From assembly GCA_947630375.1 (NCBI GenBank), contig CANRHH010000016.1, positions 1 to 52,249 of the forward strand: 52,249 bases of DNA. The letters are read 5' to 3'. A program made the translations under genes and the position numbers. This document shows, piece by piece, positions 33,378-42,300 of this stretch. Every line of letters starts with the position of its first letter. Position 1 is the first letter of the stretch. Under the pieces are notes generated by a model. It had not been told where the DNA came from and did not search any database. It saw only the letters and a program-made list of their open reading frames with translations. The DNA comes from an uncultured Oscillospiraceae bacterium (GTDB lineage Bacteria > Bacillota > Clostridia > Oscillospirales > Oscillospiraceae).

Positions 33378-34241
33378 TCAATCCTCTGCCGTGGGGTCTT
33401 CCGGGGGCACATAGATCCCGTCCAGCCGCTCAAAGCCGTCATCCGGCTGCTTTTTGGGGACCGGCGGGCCTTTCTGCAGATGGGAGAACATCAGCCAGTT
33501 GCACAAAAGGAGGAAACCGGCGCAGCCTAAGAAGATCAGGTGCATCCCGATATAGCGCTCGTCCGCCAGGGACATGACGCACATGGCGCAGCCGAACATA
33601 CAGGCAAACATGCAGCGCCAGGGCCGGGCCGCGTCAAAGCAGAAGCCGGCCAGCCGGAAAAAAGCCGCCATGGCCGCCACGATAGTCACGAACTCGATGG
33701 CGTAGGACCAGGCCACGCTGTTGATGGCGTTTTCCTTGTAGCAGACGACGAGCCACAGGGCGAACAGCAGCACCGGCAGCATACTCACCAGGCACAGGAG
33801 GTTCCGGCGCTGCACCGGGGGCTTGTTGGCCAGGGAGAGCAGCCAGGGATAGCTCAGGCCAAAGACCAGGGCCAGCGCGGCCAGCACCCGCAGCAGCACC
33901 ACGTCCTCATCCAGCTCACTGGCGGAAAAGAGCAGCAGGGCCCCCAGGCACACGATGCCGCCGGCGGCCCAGCGCAGCGCGGCGTACAGCCGGCCGGGAT
34001 TGGCCAGAGCCTGGCAGAAGTCCTCCGGCAGGCTGCGGCGCCGGTTGCGCTCCCGGTCCACAAAGCGGAGGAATAAAAAAGCCATGGCCAGAATATACAA
34101 AACCACGATCAGATGGAACCAGCTGCGCTCAGCCAGGCCCGCGTCGTTAAAGGCCAGCTGATCCTGGAGCCAGCGGATAAAAACGCCGAAAGCCCCGGCC
34201 CCGGCCACATAACAGGTCACTTCCAAAGTTCTATGCTGCAT
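33378..34241 (-). CDS. Multi-pass membrane protein, function unknown
   Basis: 287 residues from MQHRTLEVT; the much longer frame upstream is antisense to the spoIID-like gene and not protein-like. About eight hydrophobic helices, with basic loops (for example VDRERNRRRS and NKPPVQRRN) that orient it, and a hydrophilic tail of about 40 residues. I recognise no family. It sits before rarA on the same strand and may be co-transcribed, although a promoter lies directly upstream of it only. Confidence 0.75.
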   Translation of the reverse strand: MQHRTLEVTCYVAGAGAFGVFIRWLQDQLAFNDAGLAERSWFHLIVVLYILAMAFLFLRFVDRERNRRRSLPEDFCQALANPGRLYAALRWAAGGIVCLGALLLFSASELDEDVVLLRVLAALALVFGLSYPWLLSLANKPPVQRRNLLCLVSMLPVLLFALWLVVCYKENAINSVAWSYAIEFVTIVAAMAAFFRLAGFCFDAARPWRCMFACMFGCAMCVMSLADERYIGMHLIFLGCAGFLLLCNWLMFSHLQKGPPVPKKQPDDGFERLDGIYVPPEDPTAED

Positions 34242-34278
34242 AATCGAAGTCTCGTTTCCATATAAATGATTAAACTTT

Positions 34279-34307
34279 ATTTTATACTGATTTGCACTTT
34301 GCGTCAA
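34279..34307 (-). promoter_or_regulatory. Promoter of the membrane gene and rarA group
   Basis: TTGACG (34302-34307), a 17-bp spacer and TAAAAT (34279-34284) on the minus strand, about 40 bases before the start. Confidence 0.6.
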
Positions 34308-34337
34308 GCACAAACGGAGACAAAGGGAGGAACCGAC

Positions 34338-35414
34338 GTGAAAAAGACCCTGCTTCTGGCCTATCTCGCCCTGCTGTTCAGCCTGCTGCTGCCCGCCGTC
34401 CGGGCCCGGGTCCCCCTCTGGGACTACTTGGCGGCGGCCGGGACAGGCCCGGAAGAAGAGACGGCCCCGCCCGAAGCCAGTGCGTCTTTGCCGGGGCCCT
34501 CCGCCCCGCCGGAGCCCTCCTCCGGCCCGGAGGACATGCCCGGCACGCCCTCCCCTGTCCCGGCGCCTCTGGCCGGGGCGCCGGCGGCGCCGGAGCGCCT
34601 GCTGGTGCTGCTGGAGGACGGCTCCGCCGCGGAGATGGACATGCAGGACTATCTGACCGGGGTGCTGGCGGCGGAGATGCCCGCCTCCTTCCGGCCGGAG
34701 GCCCTGAAGGCCCAGGCGGTGGCCGCCCGGACCTACGCCATGTACTGCGCCGCCGGGCACAAGCACGGCGAGGCCGACGTCTGCACCGACTCCGCCTGCT
34801 GTCAGGCCTGGCAGAGCCGGGAGCGGCAGCAGGAGACATGGGGCGGGGACTACGCCGCCTATGCGGAAAAGCTCCGCGCCGCCGTGGACGCCACGGCGGG
34901 CCGGGTCCTGCTCTACGAGGGGCAGCCGGTCTTTGCCGCCTTTCACGCCTCCTCCGCCGGGGCCACCGAGGCTAGCGGGGAGCTGTGGAGCCCGGTGCCC
35001 TATCTGGTGAGCGTGGAGAGCCCGGAGACGGAGGCGGACGTGCCCAATTTCGTGAGCACCCTGGACTGCGCGGCCCTGGATTTCCGGGACGTGCTCCTCT
35101 CGGCCTATCCGGAGGCGGATTTCACCGGGCCGGAGGCAGAGTGGATCGGCCCGGTGACCCTGGACGCCAGCGGCCGGGTGCGGACCGCCTGTCTGGGCGG
35201 GGTGGACATCCCCGGCGCCCGGCTGCGCAGCCTCTTCTCCCTGCGCTCCACCGCCTTCACCCTCAGCTACAGCGAAGGCCGCTTCCTGTTCACGGTGACA
35301 GGAAGCGGCCATGGGGTGGGCATGAGCCAGTACGGGGCCCAGGTGATGGCGGCCAACGGCGCGGACTATACGCAGATCCTGGCCCATTATTACCCGGGGA
35401 CCACCTTGGCTTAA
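34338..35414 (+). CDS. SpoIID/LytB-domain protein
   Basis: 358 residues from a GTG with GGGAGG seven bases before it; an ATG 24 codons upstream is less well placed. N-terminal signal anchor (2-21), then a Pro/Ala/Glu-rich stretch (about 38-85), then the SpoIID domain with DYLTGVLAAEMPASF (104-118, catalytic-type Glu113) and EALKAQAVAARTYA, and the C-terminal GSGHGVGMSQYGAQVMA signature. SpoIID is a lytic transglycosylase needed for engulfment in spore formation. The Pro-rich region is longer than in SpoIID itself, so this may be a paralogue. Its TAA shares a TTAA with the folA stop. Confidence 0.9.
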   Translation: MKKTLLLAYLALLFSLLLPAVRARVPLWDYLAAAGTGPEEETAPPEASASLPGPSAPPEPSSGPEDMPGTPSPVPAPLAGAPAAPERLLVLLEDGSAAEMDMQDYLTGVLAAEMPASFRPEALKAQAVAARTYAMYCAAGHKHGEADVCTDSACCQAWQSRERQQETWGGDYAAYAEKLRAAVDATAGRVLLYEGQPVFAAFHASSAGATEASGELWSPVPYLVSVESPETEADVPNFVSTLDCAALDFRDVLLSAYPEADFTGPEAEWIGPVTLDASGRVRTACLGGVDIPGARLRSLFSLRSTAFTLSYSEGRFLFTVTGSGHGVGMSQYGAQVMAANGADYTQILAHYYPGTTLA

Positions 35415-35890
35415 CCTCTTCGGTAGGTGCAGAACCGGTAACGGACGCCGTTTTCCTCCGCCCAGGGCCCGGCCTCGGCCAGGCGCCAGGCCGGGTCTTG
35501 GTCCAAATCGGGAAAGAAGCTGTCGGACACCGGGCGCAGGTCGATCTGCGTCACATGGACGGTATCCAGCCAGGGGAAAAACTGCCGGTAGACGCTGGCC
35601 CCGCCGATGACCAGGCAGCGCTCATAGGCCCCGGCGGCCTCCAACGCCGCCTGGGTGCTGTTCACCACCCGGGCCCCCGGGATCTCCAGGGCCTGGCGGG
35701 TGATGACGATGTTGTGCCGCCCCTTCAAAGGCCGGCCCCCGGGGAAGTCCTCCAGGGTCCGGCGGCCTACGATCACCGCCGCCCCCTCGGTCAGCTCCCG
35801 GAAATGCCGCCGGTCGGCGCTGAGGGCCACCGGCTGGGTCCCGTCCCGGCCGATGCCCCAGTCGGCATAGACCGCCACGACCGCCTCCAT
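35411..35890 (-). CDS. folA: Dihydrofolate reductase
   Basis: 159 residues. The fold markers are ADWGIGRDGTQP (Met20-loop region), Asp26 in ADRRHF as active-site acid, GRRTLEDFPGGRPLKGRHNIVIT and GGASVYRQF. It recycles dihydrofolate made by thymidylate synthase to tetrahydrofolate with NADPH. It follows thyA by ten bases and is co-transcribed with it. The usual xNLP at the Pro of the substrate pocket is less clear than in E. coli, but overall length and order fit. Confidence 0.93.
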   Translation of the reverse strand: MEAVVAVYADWGIGRDGTQPVALSADRRHFRELTEGAAVIVGRRTLEDFPGGRPLKGRHNIVITRQALEIPGARVVNSTQAALEAAGAYERCLVIGGASVYRQFFPWLDTVHVTQIDLRPVSDSFFPDLDQDPAWRLAEAGPWAEENGVRYRFCTYRRG

Positions 35891-35900
35891 GGCCCGGCCC

Positions 35901-36731
35901 TCACAGAGCCACCGGGATCTTCCCGGTGAACTCGGCATACTGGTAATTTTCGATGGTGAAGCTGTCCCGGGTGAACTTGTAAAAATCATCCACCGTGGGG
36001 TCCAGCCTGAAGGTGGGGGCGGGCTTGGGCTCGTTCTGGATGATCTCCCGGATGGCGGGCACATGCCGGTCGTAGATATGGGCGTCGGCGATCACGTGGA
36101 CAAACTCCCCGGGCTCAAAACCGCTGACCTGGGCCACCATCATGGTCAGCACCGCGTACTGGACCACATTCCAGTTGTTGGCGGCCAGCATGTCCTGGGA
36201 GCGCTGGTTCAAAATGGCGTTGAGCTTGTTGCCGGTGACGTTGAAGGTCATGGAATAGGCGCAGGGGTACAGGGCCATCTCGGACAGGTCCGCAAAATTG
36301 TAGATATTGGTCATGATGCGCCGGGAGGCCGGGTTGTGCTTCAGGTCCCAGAGCATCTTGTCCACCTGGTCCATATCCCCCTCCGGGTAGTGGTGCTTCA
36401 CGCCCAGCTGGTACCCGTAGGCCTTGCCGATGGAGCCGTTCTCGTCGGCCCAGGCGTCCCAGACCCGGGTGCGCAGGTCGTGGACATTGTTGCTCTTGGC
36501 CTGCCAGATCCACAGCAGCTCGTCGACGGCGGATTTCCAGTAGGTCCGCCGGATGGTGAGGATGGGGAACTCCTGCCCCAGGTCATAGCGGTTCACGATG
36601 CCGAATTTCTTCACGGTGTGGGCGGGGGTCCCGTCCTCCCAGCGGGGGCGCACTTCCCGGTCCGTGTCCCAGATGCCGTTTTCCAGAATATCCTTGCAGT
36701 TTTGAATAAAGATCTCGTCCGCTCTGCTCAT
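35901..36731 (-). CDS. thyA: Thymidylate synthase
   Basis: 276 residues, GGGAGG before the start. Catalytic Cys157 lies in ALYPCAYS; the residue after it is Ala, not the His of the common PCH motif. QRSQD (176-180), NNWNVVQYA and ADAHIYDRH are kept. The enzyme methylates dUMP to dTMP using methylene-tetrahydrofolate. The PCA form and long length resemble the clostridial thyA branch. An open frame extending 60 codons upstream is antisense to dpaA. First gene of the thyA-folA operon. Confidence 0.95.
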   Translation of the reverse strand: MSRADEIFIQNCKDILENGIWDTDREVRPRWEDGTPAHTVKKFGIVNRYDLGQEFPILTIRRTYWKSAVDELLWIWQAKSNNVHDLRTRVWDAWADENGSIGKAYGYQLGVKHHYPEGDMDQVDKMLWDLKHNPASRRIMTNIYNFADLSEMALYPCAYSMTFNVTGNKLNAILNQRSQDMLAANNWNVVQYAVLTMMVAQVSGFEPGEFVHVIADAHIYDRHVPAIREIIQNEPKPAPTFRLDPTVDDFYKFTRDSFTIENYQYAEFTGKIPVAL

Positions 36732-36784
36732 ACAGCGCCTCCCTATAGGGCCGCCCTCCGGCGGCCTTCTGTTTTTTCTCCCCC

Positions 36785-36813
36785 ATTGTACCATATGAAC
36801 CGCCCTTTGTCCA
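36785..36813 (-). promoter_or_regulatory. Promoter of thyA-folA
   Basis: TGGACA (36808-36813), a 17-bp spacer and TACAAT (36785-36790) on the minus strand. A GGCCGCC-GGCGGCC hairpin (36749-36767) lies between it and the start and could affect translation. Confidence 0.6.
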
Positions 36814-36845
36814 TCCGAATAGAATGGCGCGGAGGTGATGCAGAT

Positions 36846-37706
36846 GTGAGATTCGCGGTGGTAGGCGGAGACAGGCGCTCGGCCCTGCTCTGCCGGTTGC
36901 TGTGCCGGGACGGGCACAAGGTCCTGTCCTTCGCCCTGGAGCAGGCGGCGCTGCCGGAGGAGATCCCCCGGGCGGACTGCCTCCAGGGCTGTATTTACGG
37001 AGCGGACTGCGTAGTGCTGCCCACCCCGGCGGAGAAAGGGGGCCTGCTGAACGCGCCCCTCAGTGCGGAGACCCTGCCCATGGCGGAGGTGATGAACGCC
37101 CTCTGGAAGGGACAGCTGGTCATCGGCGGGAAATTCAGCGAGGCCAGCTGCCGGACGGCCATCCGGGGCAAGCTGCTGCTGGAGGATTTGATGGGCCGGG
37201 CGGACTTCGTCACCGGCAACGCGGCCCTGACCGCCGAGGGGGCCTTGGAGCTGCTGCTGGCCAACAGCGAGCGGAGCCTTTGGGGCGGCCGGGCGCTGGT
37301 CACCGGCTTCGGCCGGATCGGCAAGCTGCTGGCCCTGCGGCTGAAGGGCTTAGGGGCAGAGGTGACCGTGGCCGCCCGGCACCCCGGGGACCGGGCCCTG
37401 GCCCGGGCGGCCGGCTGCCGGGCCCTGGAGTACGCCGCCCTGGAGGGAGAGATCGGGGACTTTGACTTTCTCGTCAATACCGTCCCCGCCCGGGTGATCA
37501 CCGAGGCCATACTCTGCTGCGTGAGCCCGGAGGCGGTGCTGCTGGAGCTGGCTTCGCCGCCGGGGGGCTTTGACCGGTCCCTGGCGGAGAACATCGGCCT
37601 GAAAGCCCTGGCCGCCCCGGGCCTGCCGGGAAAAAGCGCCCCCTATTCGGCGGCGCTGCTGATGCGGGACACGATCTATGCCATCCTGCGGCAGCAGGAG
37701 GAATAG
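36846..37706 (+). CDS. dpaA: Dipicolinate synthase subunit A
   Basis: 286 residues from a GTG behind GGAGGTGAT. An N-terminal domain with VVGGDRRSALLCRLL and a C-terminal Rossmann domain ALVTGFGRIGKLLALRLKGLG that binds NAD(P). With DpaB it oxidises a dihydrodipicolinate intermediate to dipicolinic acid, which fills and stabilises spores. This supports a spore-forming host. No consensus vegetative promoter was found; a mother-cell sigma factor is expected. Not next to the aspartokinase and asd genes with which it is joined in Bacillus. Confidence 0.92.
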   Translation: MRFAVVGGDRRSALLCRLLCRDGHKVLSFALEQAALPEEIPRADCLQGCIYGADCVVLPTPAEKGGLLNAPLSAETLPMAEVMNALWKGQLVIGGKFSEASCRTAIRGKLLLEDLMGRADFVTGNAALTAEGALELLLANSERSLWGGRALVTGFGRIGKLLALRLKGLGAEVTVAARHPGDRALARAAGCRALEYAALEGEIGDFDFLVNTVPARVITEAILCCVSPEAVLLELASPPGGFDRSLAENIGLKALAAPGLPGKSAPYSAALLMRDTIYAILRQQEE

Positions 37707-37768
37707 CCCGCCCATAAAAAAGGCCGCCCGCCGCCCGCGGCGGCAGGAGCGGCAGAACGGGGGAATCC

Positions 37769-38341
37769 ATGAGCGAAAAGCAAAGACTGGGTCTGGCTCT
37801 CTGCGGATCCTACTGTACATATGAAAAGCTGTTTCAGGCCGCCGGGCCCCTGGCGGAGCGCTACGACCTGGTGCCCATCCTGAGCGACACCGCCGCCGAG
37901 ACGGACACCCGTTTCGGCAAAGCCTCGGAGCATATCAAGCGGCTCATGCTGCTGACCGGGAAAAAGGTGGTCACCACCATTGCCGAGGCGGAGCCTCTGG
38001 GCCCCGCCCAACCTATGGCGGCGCTGCTGATTGCCCCCTGCACGGGCAACACCCTGGCAAAGCTCAGCCACGGCATCACCGACAGCGCCGTGACCATGGC
38101 GGCGAAAGCCCATCTGCGCAACGGCCGGCCGGTGATCCTGGCCCTGTCCACCAACGACGGGCTCTCCGGCTCGGCGGAAAACATCGCCCGGCTCCTGAAC
38201 CGGAAGCACATCTACTTTGTGCCCTTCGGCCAGGACGACCCGGTGAAAAAGCCCTGCTCCCTCCAGGCGGACTTCCGCCTCCTGAGCGAGACGGTGGAGG
38301 CGGCCCTCCAGGGCCGCCAGCTTCAGCCGCTGCTGACCTGA
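37769..38341 (+). CDS. dpaB: Dipicolinate synthase subunit B
   Basis: 190 residues, flavoprotein-fold (DPA synthase B family), opening LGLALCGSYCTYEKLF and keeping APCTGNTLAKLSHGITDSAVTMAAKAHL (given here in part). It is the second subunit of dipicolinate synthase. GGGGGAA precedes the start, 62 bases after dpaA. It runs convergently into gluQ with a 19-base overlap of the coding ends. Confidence 0.93.
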   Translation: MSEKQRLGLALCGSYCTYEKLFQAAGPLAERYDLVPILSDTAAETDTRFGKASEHIKRLMLLTGKKVVTTIAEAEPLGPAQPMAALLIAPCTGNTLAKLSHGITDSAVTMAAKAHLRNGRPVILALSTNDGLSGSAENIARLLNRKHIYFVPFGQDDPVKKPCSLQADFRLLSETVEAALQGRQLQPLLT

Positions 38342-39273
38342 CCGGGCAGGGAGATGTCCTCCCGCCGGACCTTTTCCCAGGTAAATCCGTCCAGCAGCTC
38401 CCGGGGCGTCGCCGGCTCCTCCGTCTCCCGCAGGCCGCACAGCCAGGCCAGCCGGCCCACCAGGGCCTCGGGGCGCGTCTCCCGCCGGAGGACCTGGGTA
38501 CTGAGGCTGCCCAGGCGCTTGGAGAGCTTGCCCTCCCCCGGCCCGGCGGTGAGCAGGGGCGCGTGGCAGTAGGCGGGCGGCGTGCCGCCCAGGGTCCGGA
38601 TCAGCCAGCTCTGCAGCGGGGCGCTGTTTAAAAGATCCCGGCCCCGGACCACCCGGGTCACGCCCATGTCCAGATCGTCCACACTGACGGCCAGCTGATA
38701 GGCGTAGACCCCGTCGGCCCGGCGGACGATGCAGTCTCCCAGCTCCCGGGCCTGGTTCTGGCAGAGCAGGCCATAGTGTTCGTCGGTCAGGCTCAGGACC
38801 CGGTCCGGGGCCCGGAGCTTCCAGGCGGGGCGCCGGCCGGCGGCCTCCAGGGCCTGCCGCTCCTTCCGGCTGAGCCGGGCGCAGGGGCAGGCGGGGTCGT
38901 GGGCCGGCTCCCCGGGGGCCGGGGCGGAGGCCGCCGCCAGGCGCTGGGCCCGGCTGCACCAGCAGGGGTAGACCAGCCCCTGCTCCTCCAGCCGGGCAAA
39001 AGCCTCCGCATAGAGCTCCGTCCGGCGGCTCTGGGCATAGGCCGGGTCCGGCCAGCCCTCGTCCCAGTCCAGCCCCAGCCAGCGCAGATCCTCCGCTAAA
39101 GCCCGGATGTACGCCGGTTTGGAGCGCGCTGGGTCCAGATCCTCCAGGCGGAAAATCAGACGGCCGCCCCGGGACCGGATATCCAGCCAGGCCAGCAGCA
39201 TGGCCAGGAGATTGCCCATATGCAGATAGCCGGAGGGACTGGGGGCAAAGCGCCCCACGGGGACCTGTTCCAT
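38323..39273 (-). CDS. gluQ: Glutamyl-Q tRNA(Asp) synthetase
   Basis: 316 residues. The HIGH-type motif is APSPSGYLHMGNLL and the KMSKS-type motif KLSKRLGS. Zinc ligands fit CWCS and PACPCAR. The tRNA-binding C-terminal part of full GluRS is missing, the mark of GluQ-RS, which attaches glutamate to queuosine in the anticodon of tRNA-Asp. TAAGGAG precedes the start. It lies 58 bases after the LPxTG gene and overlaps dpaB. Confidence 0.92.
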   Translation of the reverse strand: MEQVPVGRFAPSPSGYLHMGNLLAMLLAWLDIRSRGGRLIFRLEDLDPARSKPAYIRALAEDLRWLGLDWDEGWPDPAYAQSRRTELYAEAFARLEEQGLVYPCWCSRAQRLAAASAPAPGEPAHDPACPCARLSRKERQALEAAGRRPAWKLRAPDRVLSLTDEHYGLLCQNQARELGDCIVRRADGVYAYQLAVSVDDLDMGVTRVVRGRDLLNSAPLQSWLIRTLGGTPPAYCHAPLLTAGPGEGKLSKRLGSLSTQVLRRETRPEALVGRLAWLCGLRETEEPATPRELLDGFTWEKVRREDISLPGQVSSG

Positions 39274-39296
39274 GTTCCTGTCTCCTTAAACAGTCA

Positions 39297-39324
39297 CCAG
39301 GCCGGGACTTGCGCCCCGGCCCGG
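39297..39324 (-). terminator. Possible weak terminator of the LPxTG-like gene
   Basis: A GC-rich palindrome, CCGGGCCGGGGC with its complement, just past the stop, but with only a short T tract (GACTGTTT), so read-through into gluQ is likely. Confidence 0.45.
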
Positions 39325-39331
39325 ATCTTTC

Positions 39332-42300
39332 TTATTTCTTTTTCTTTCTGCGCAGCAGGACCACCGCTCCGGCGCATATGGCCAGCGCGGAGACGCCCAG
39401 CAGCGCCGCCCACAGGGCGGGATCGTTCACATCCCCGGTCAGGGGGACTTTGGACCAGTGGGCATAGAGGGTGGTGTCCGCGGTATAGACGGTGCGCACA
39501 TTCACCCGGGTGCCGCCCCGGCGGGAGGTATACCAGCCGGCGAAATAGACCCCTTCCTTCTTGGGTTCGGGCAGGGAGCTCAGGGTCCCGTCGGGCTTGG
39601 TCTGGGCGGTGGTCAGTCCGCTGCCGCCCATCTTGCCGCCGTTGCCGTCAAAGGTGACGGTGAGGATATCCCGCTTGTTGGTGAAGGCCGCCTTGGCCTC
39701 CACGTCCTTCTGCACGGTGCCTTCCGTGCCGGTCTTGGTGGTGTAGTAGTCCTTCTCCTCCTGCTGGACCACGGTGAACACACCGCCGGCCATCACCTTC
39801 ACGGTTTTGCTTTCGCCGCCTTTCAGCGTGAAGCTGGCGGATCCGTCGGTAAACTCCAGATCGTCGATCTCTCCGTTGAGCACATAGCCGCCGTAGGCCT
39901 CGGCCTCCGGATATTTGATGGTCAGCGTGTAGTTGAAAGGCTTCTCCGGGTCGCCCTCGTTGCCGGTGACCGTGTTGGAGACGGTCAGGCTGCCCCGGTT
40001 CTCGCTCTCCTTATAGACCAGCGCATAGGTGGAGAATTTATCGGTGGAGAAGGTGACGGTGCGGGGGTCGCTGTCCAGGTCCTGCAGCAGATCGGCCCTG
40101 CCGGCATGGACCCGGATCACGGCGAAGTCCTGCTCAAACAGATTCACCTTTCCGGCCAGGGCCTCGGGGACGCTCACCCGGATGGTCAAGGGCGACTTGG
40201 TATTGTGGATCTCATTGTGAGAAGGGTCGGAGGAACCGGCGGTATAGGTGTACTGGGTCAGTTCGATATCCATGTACTGGCTCTCGGTATACTCGTTGCC
40301 GCAAGCCTGCCGGACAACGTCGGCTTCGCTGCCAGCGGCGGCCGGAGAAATCGCCTGCACGGACAGGACCACGTCCACCACCTTGCCGGATTTCTCCGCC
40401 TCGGCGATCTCCTCCGGGGTCATCACGGAATCCTGCAGGGAGCCGCCGTCCAGGGCGACGGAGAGGCTCGGGTCAGACTGGATCTTGTCCTTGACCACGC
40501 CCTTGCAGACCACCTTGGCCTGGACCGTCAGCACGAGGGTCTCGTTGGCCTTGGCCGGGTCGGGGTGTGTCAGCGTCACAGTGGCGGTGAGCACGGCCTC
40601 GCCGCCAAGGCTGGCCGTCAAAAGGCCGTTCTCCGTCACGGAAAAGATACTGCTGCTCGGCTGCAGGCCGTATGCAACGTTTTGAATTTCATAGTTCTCA
40701 TCGTTCTTGCCCTGCAGGTCCACGTTGACCTGGCAGCTGCCGCCGCCGGCGGGCAGGTTGATCTCCCCATCGTCACAGGGCAAGTTGTTCTCCAGCAGGA
40801 TCAGCCGGGGCTCCGGCCCGTAGGACAGGGGGCTGGGGTCGTTTTTCTTGACGCTGGTGATGCGGGCGTAAACAGTGCCGCCCGCCGCGTCCAGGGCGCC
40901 CGTGTTCAGATTGACGGTGAGGGTATCGTTTTTCACGTCCGCCTGGGCGACCACGGTGGGCTCGCTCACCGGGACGGTGCAGGCGGCATCCTTATAGAAA
41001 GTGACCTTGTCGCCCAGCTTCAGGCCGCTCCCGCTCACATCCACCACCGCATAGTCCGGGTGATCGCCGGGCAGGTTGTAAACCGTCGCCTGGATGACCC
41101 GGGGATCTGCCGACAGCGTGACGGTGACCTTGCCTGTCACAGAGCTGTAGTTGCCGCTGGTGGGGGTGAAGGCCCACTGGAAGGTCTCTCCGTCCTCGGT
41201 AATGGTTACGTTGGGCGTGGTCCAGTTAAAGCTGCCGTCGAGGGCCTTGCCGTCTATGCCGGTGGGCTTGGCCAGCTTCGCTGCCACAGAGGGATCGGAC
41301 AGGAGCGTACCTTCTGGCACGGTGATGCTCTGGGGCGTCTTGAAGGCAGGCGGGGCCGGGGTGATGGTCAGGTGGACTGCCTCCATGGAATTGGAGGCAT
41401 ATTCGCTGTTAGCCTTGGCAACGCCGGAGATCCGCACGTCATAGGTGCCGGCGTCCACGGGCTGCTCCTCGGTCCACTCGTTGCCCACGGAGATCAGCGC
41501 GATGGTATGGACCAGGTCCGTATGCCTGCGGTAGAGCAGGCTGACAGAGGCGGGATCCTCCACGGTGAATTTATAATTGGTGAAAACCTGGGGCTTGCCG
41601 TTGTAGACCACGGTCTGGGCGCTGGCGGTCATGGGCAGAGGCTCCCTATCCACCAGTGTGATGGTGACCTTGCCGCCCGCGGGGGGCTCATAATTCTTCG
41701 CGTAGTCCGGGGCCAGATCAAAGACCCACTCGGCTTCACAGCTGTCCTTATCTTCGGGCAATTTGACAGAGCCGTCGGCCCAGCGGAAGGTGCCGCCCAC
41801 CACCATGGTCTCATCATAGGGATTGACAAATTCGCCGCTCACAGACACTTTGCCCAGCAGAGAACCCTTCTTGGCCAGGTCCGCAACAACGTTGCTGTGC
41901 AGACTGGGCACGGCTTTGGTCACCTTGAGGGTGCCCACGCTGTTGTCCCGGACACCGCCGAGGAGAAGGGGGAGCTGGTAGTTGACGCTGTTGAGGGTGG
42001 CGGTGATGGGGTATTCGCCCACATCCGCCGCGCCGGGGAGGCCGGCGCTGCTGAACGTGGCCCCCAGGTCAGCCAGGCTGTCCGTTTCGAGCAGGCCATC
42101 GACGGAAAAGTCGCCGGCGGACAGGGGAATAGCCTGGCCGTAGACCTTGGAAGCGTTGCCTGTGATCCGGACGGACTTCTTTTCCACCCGGACGTTGCAA
42201 AGATAGCTGGTCTTTTCCGGAAGCGTATAGTTTCCGGCGTTCGCCCCTTTCAGGCCGGTAATCGTGAAGGTGGCGATCCGGTCGCCGGCATCCGCGCTGT

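Noticed and set aside
33378-35387. A 669-residue reading of the membrane protein before rarA
   Set aside because: The first 380 codons are antisense to the spoIID-like gene and cross the promoter region; only the last 287 codons look like protein.
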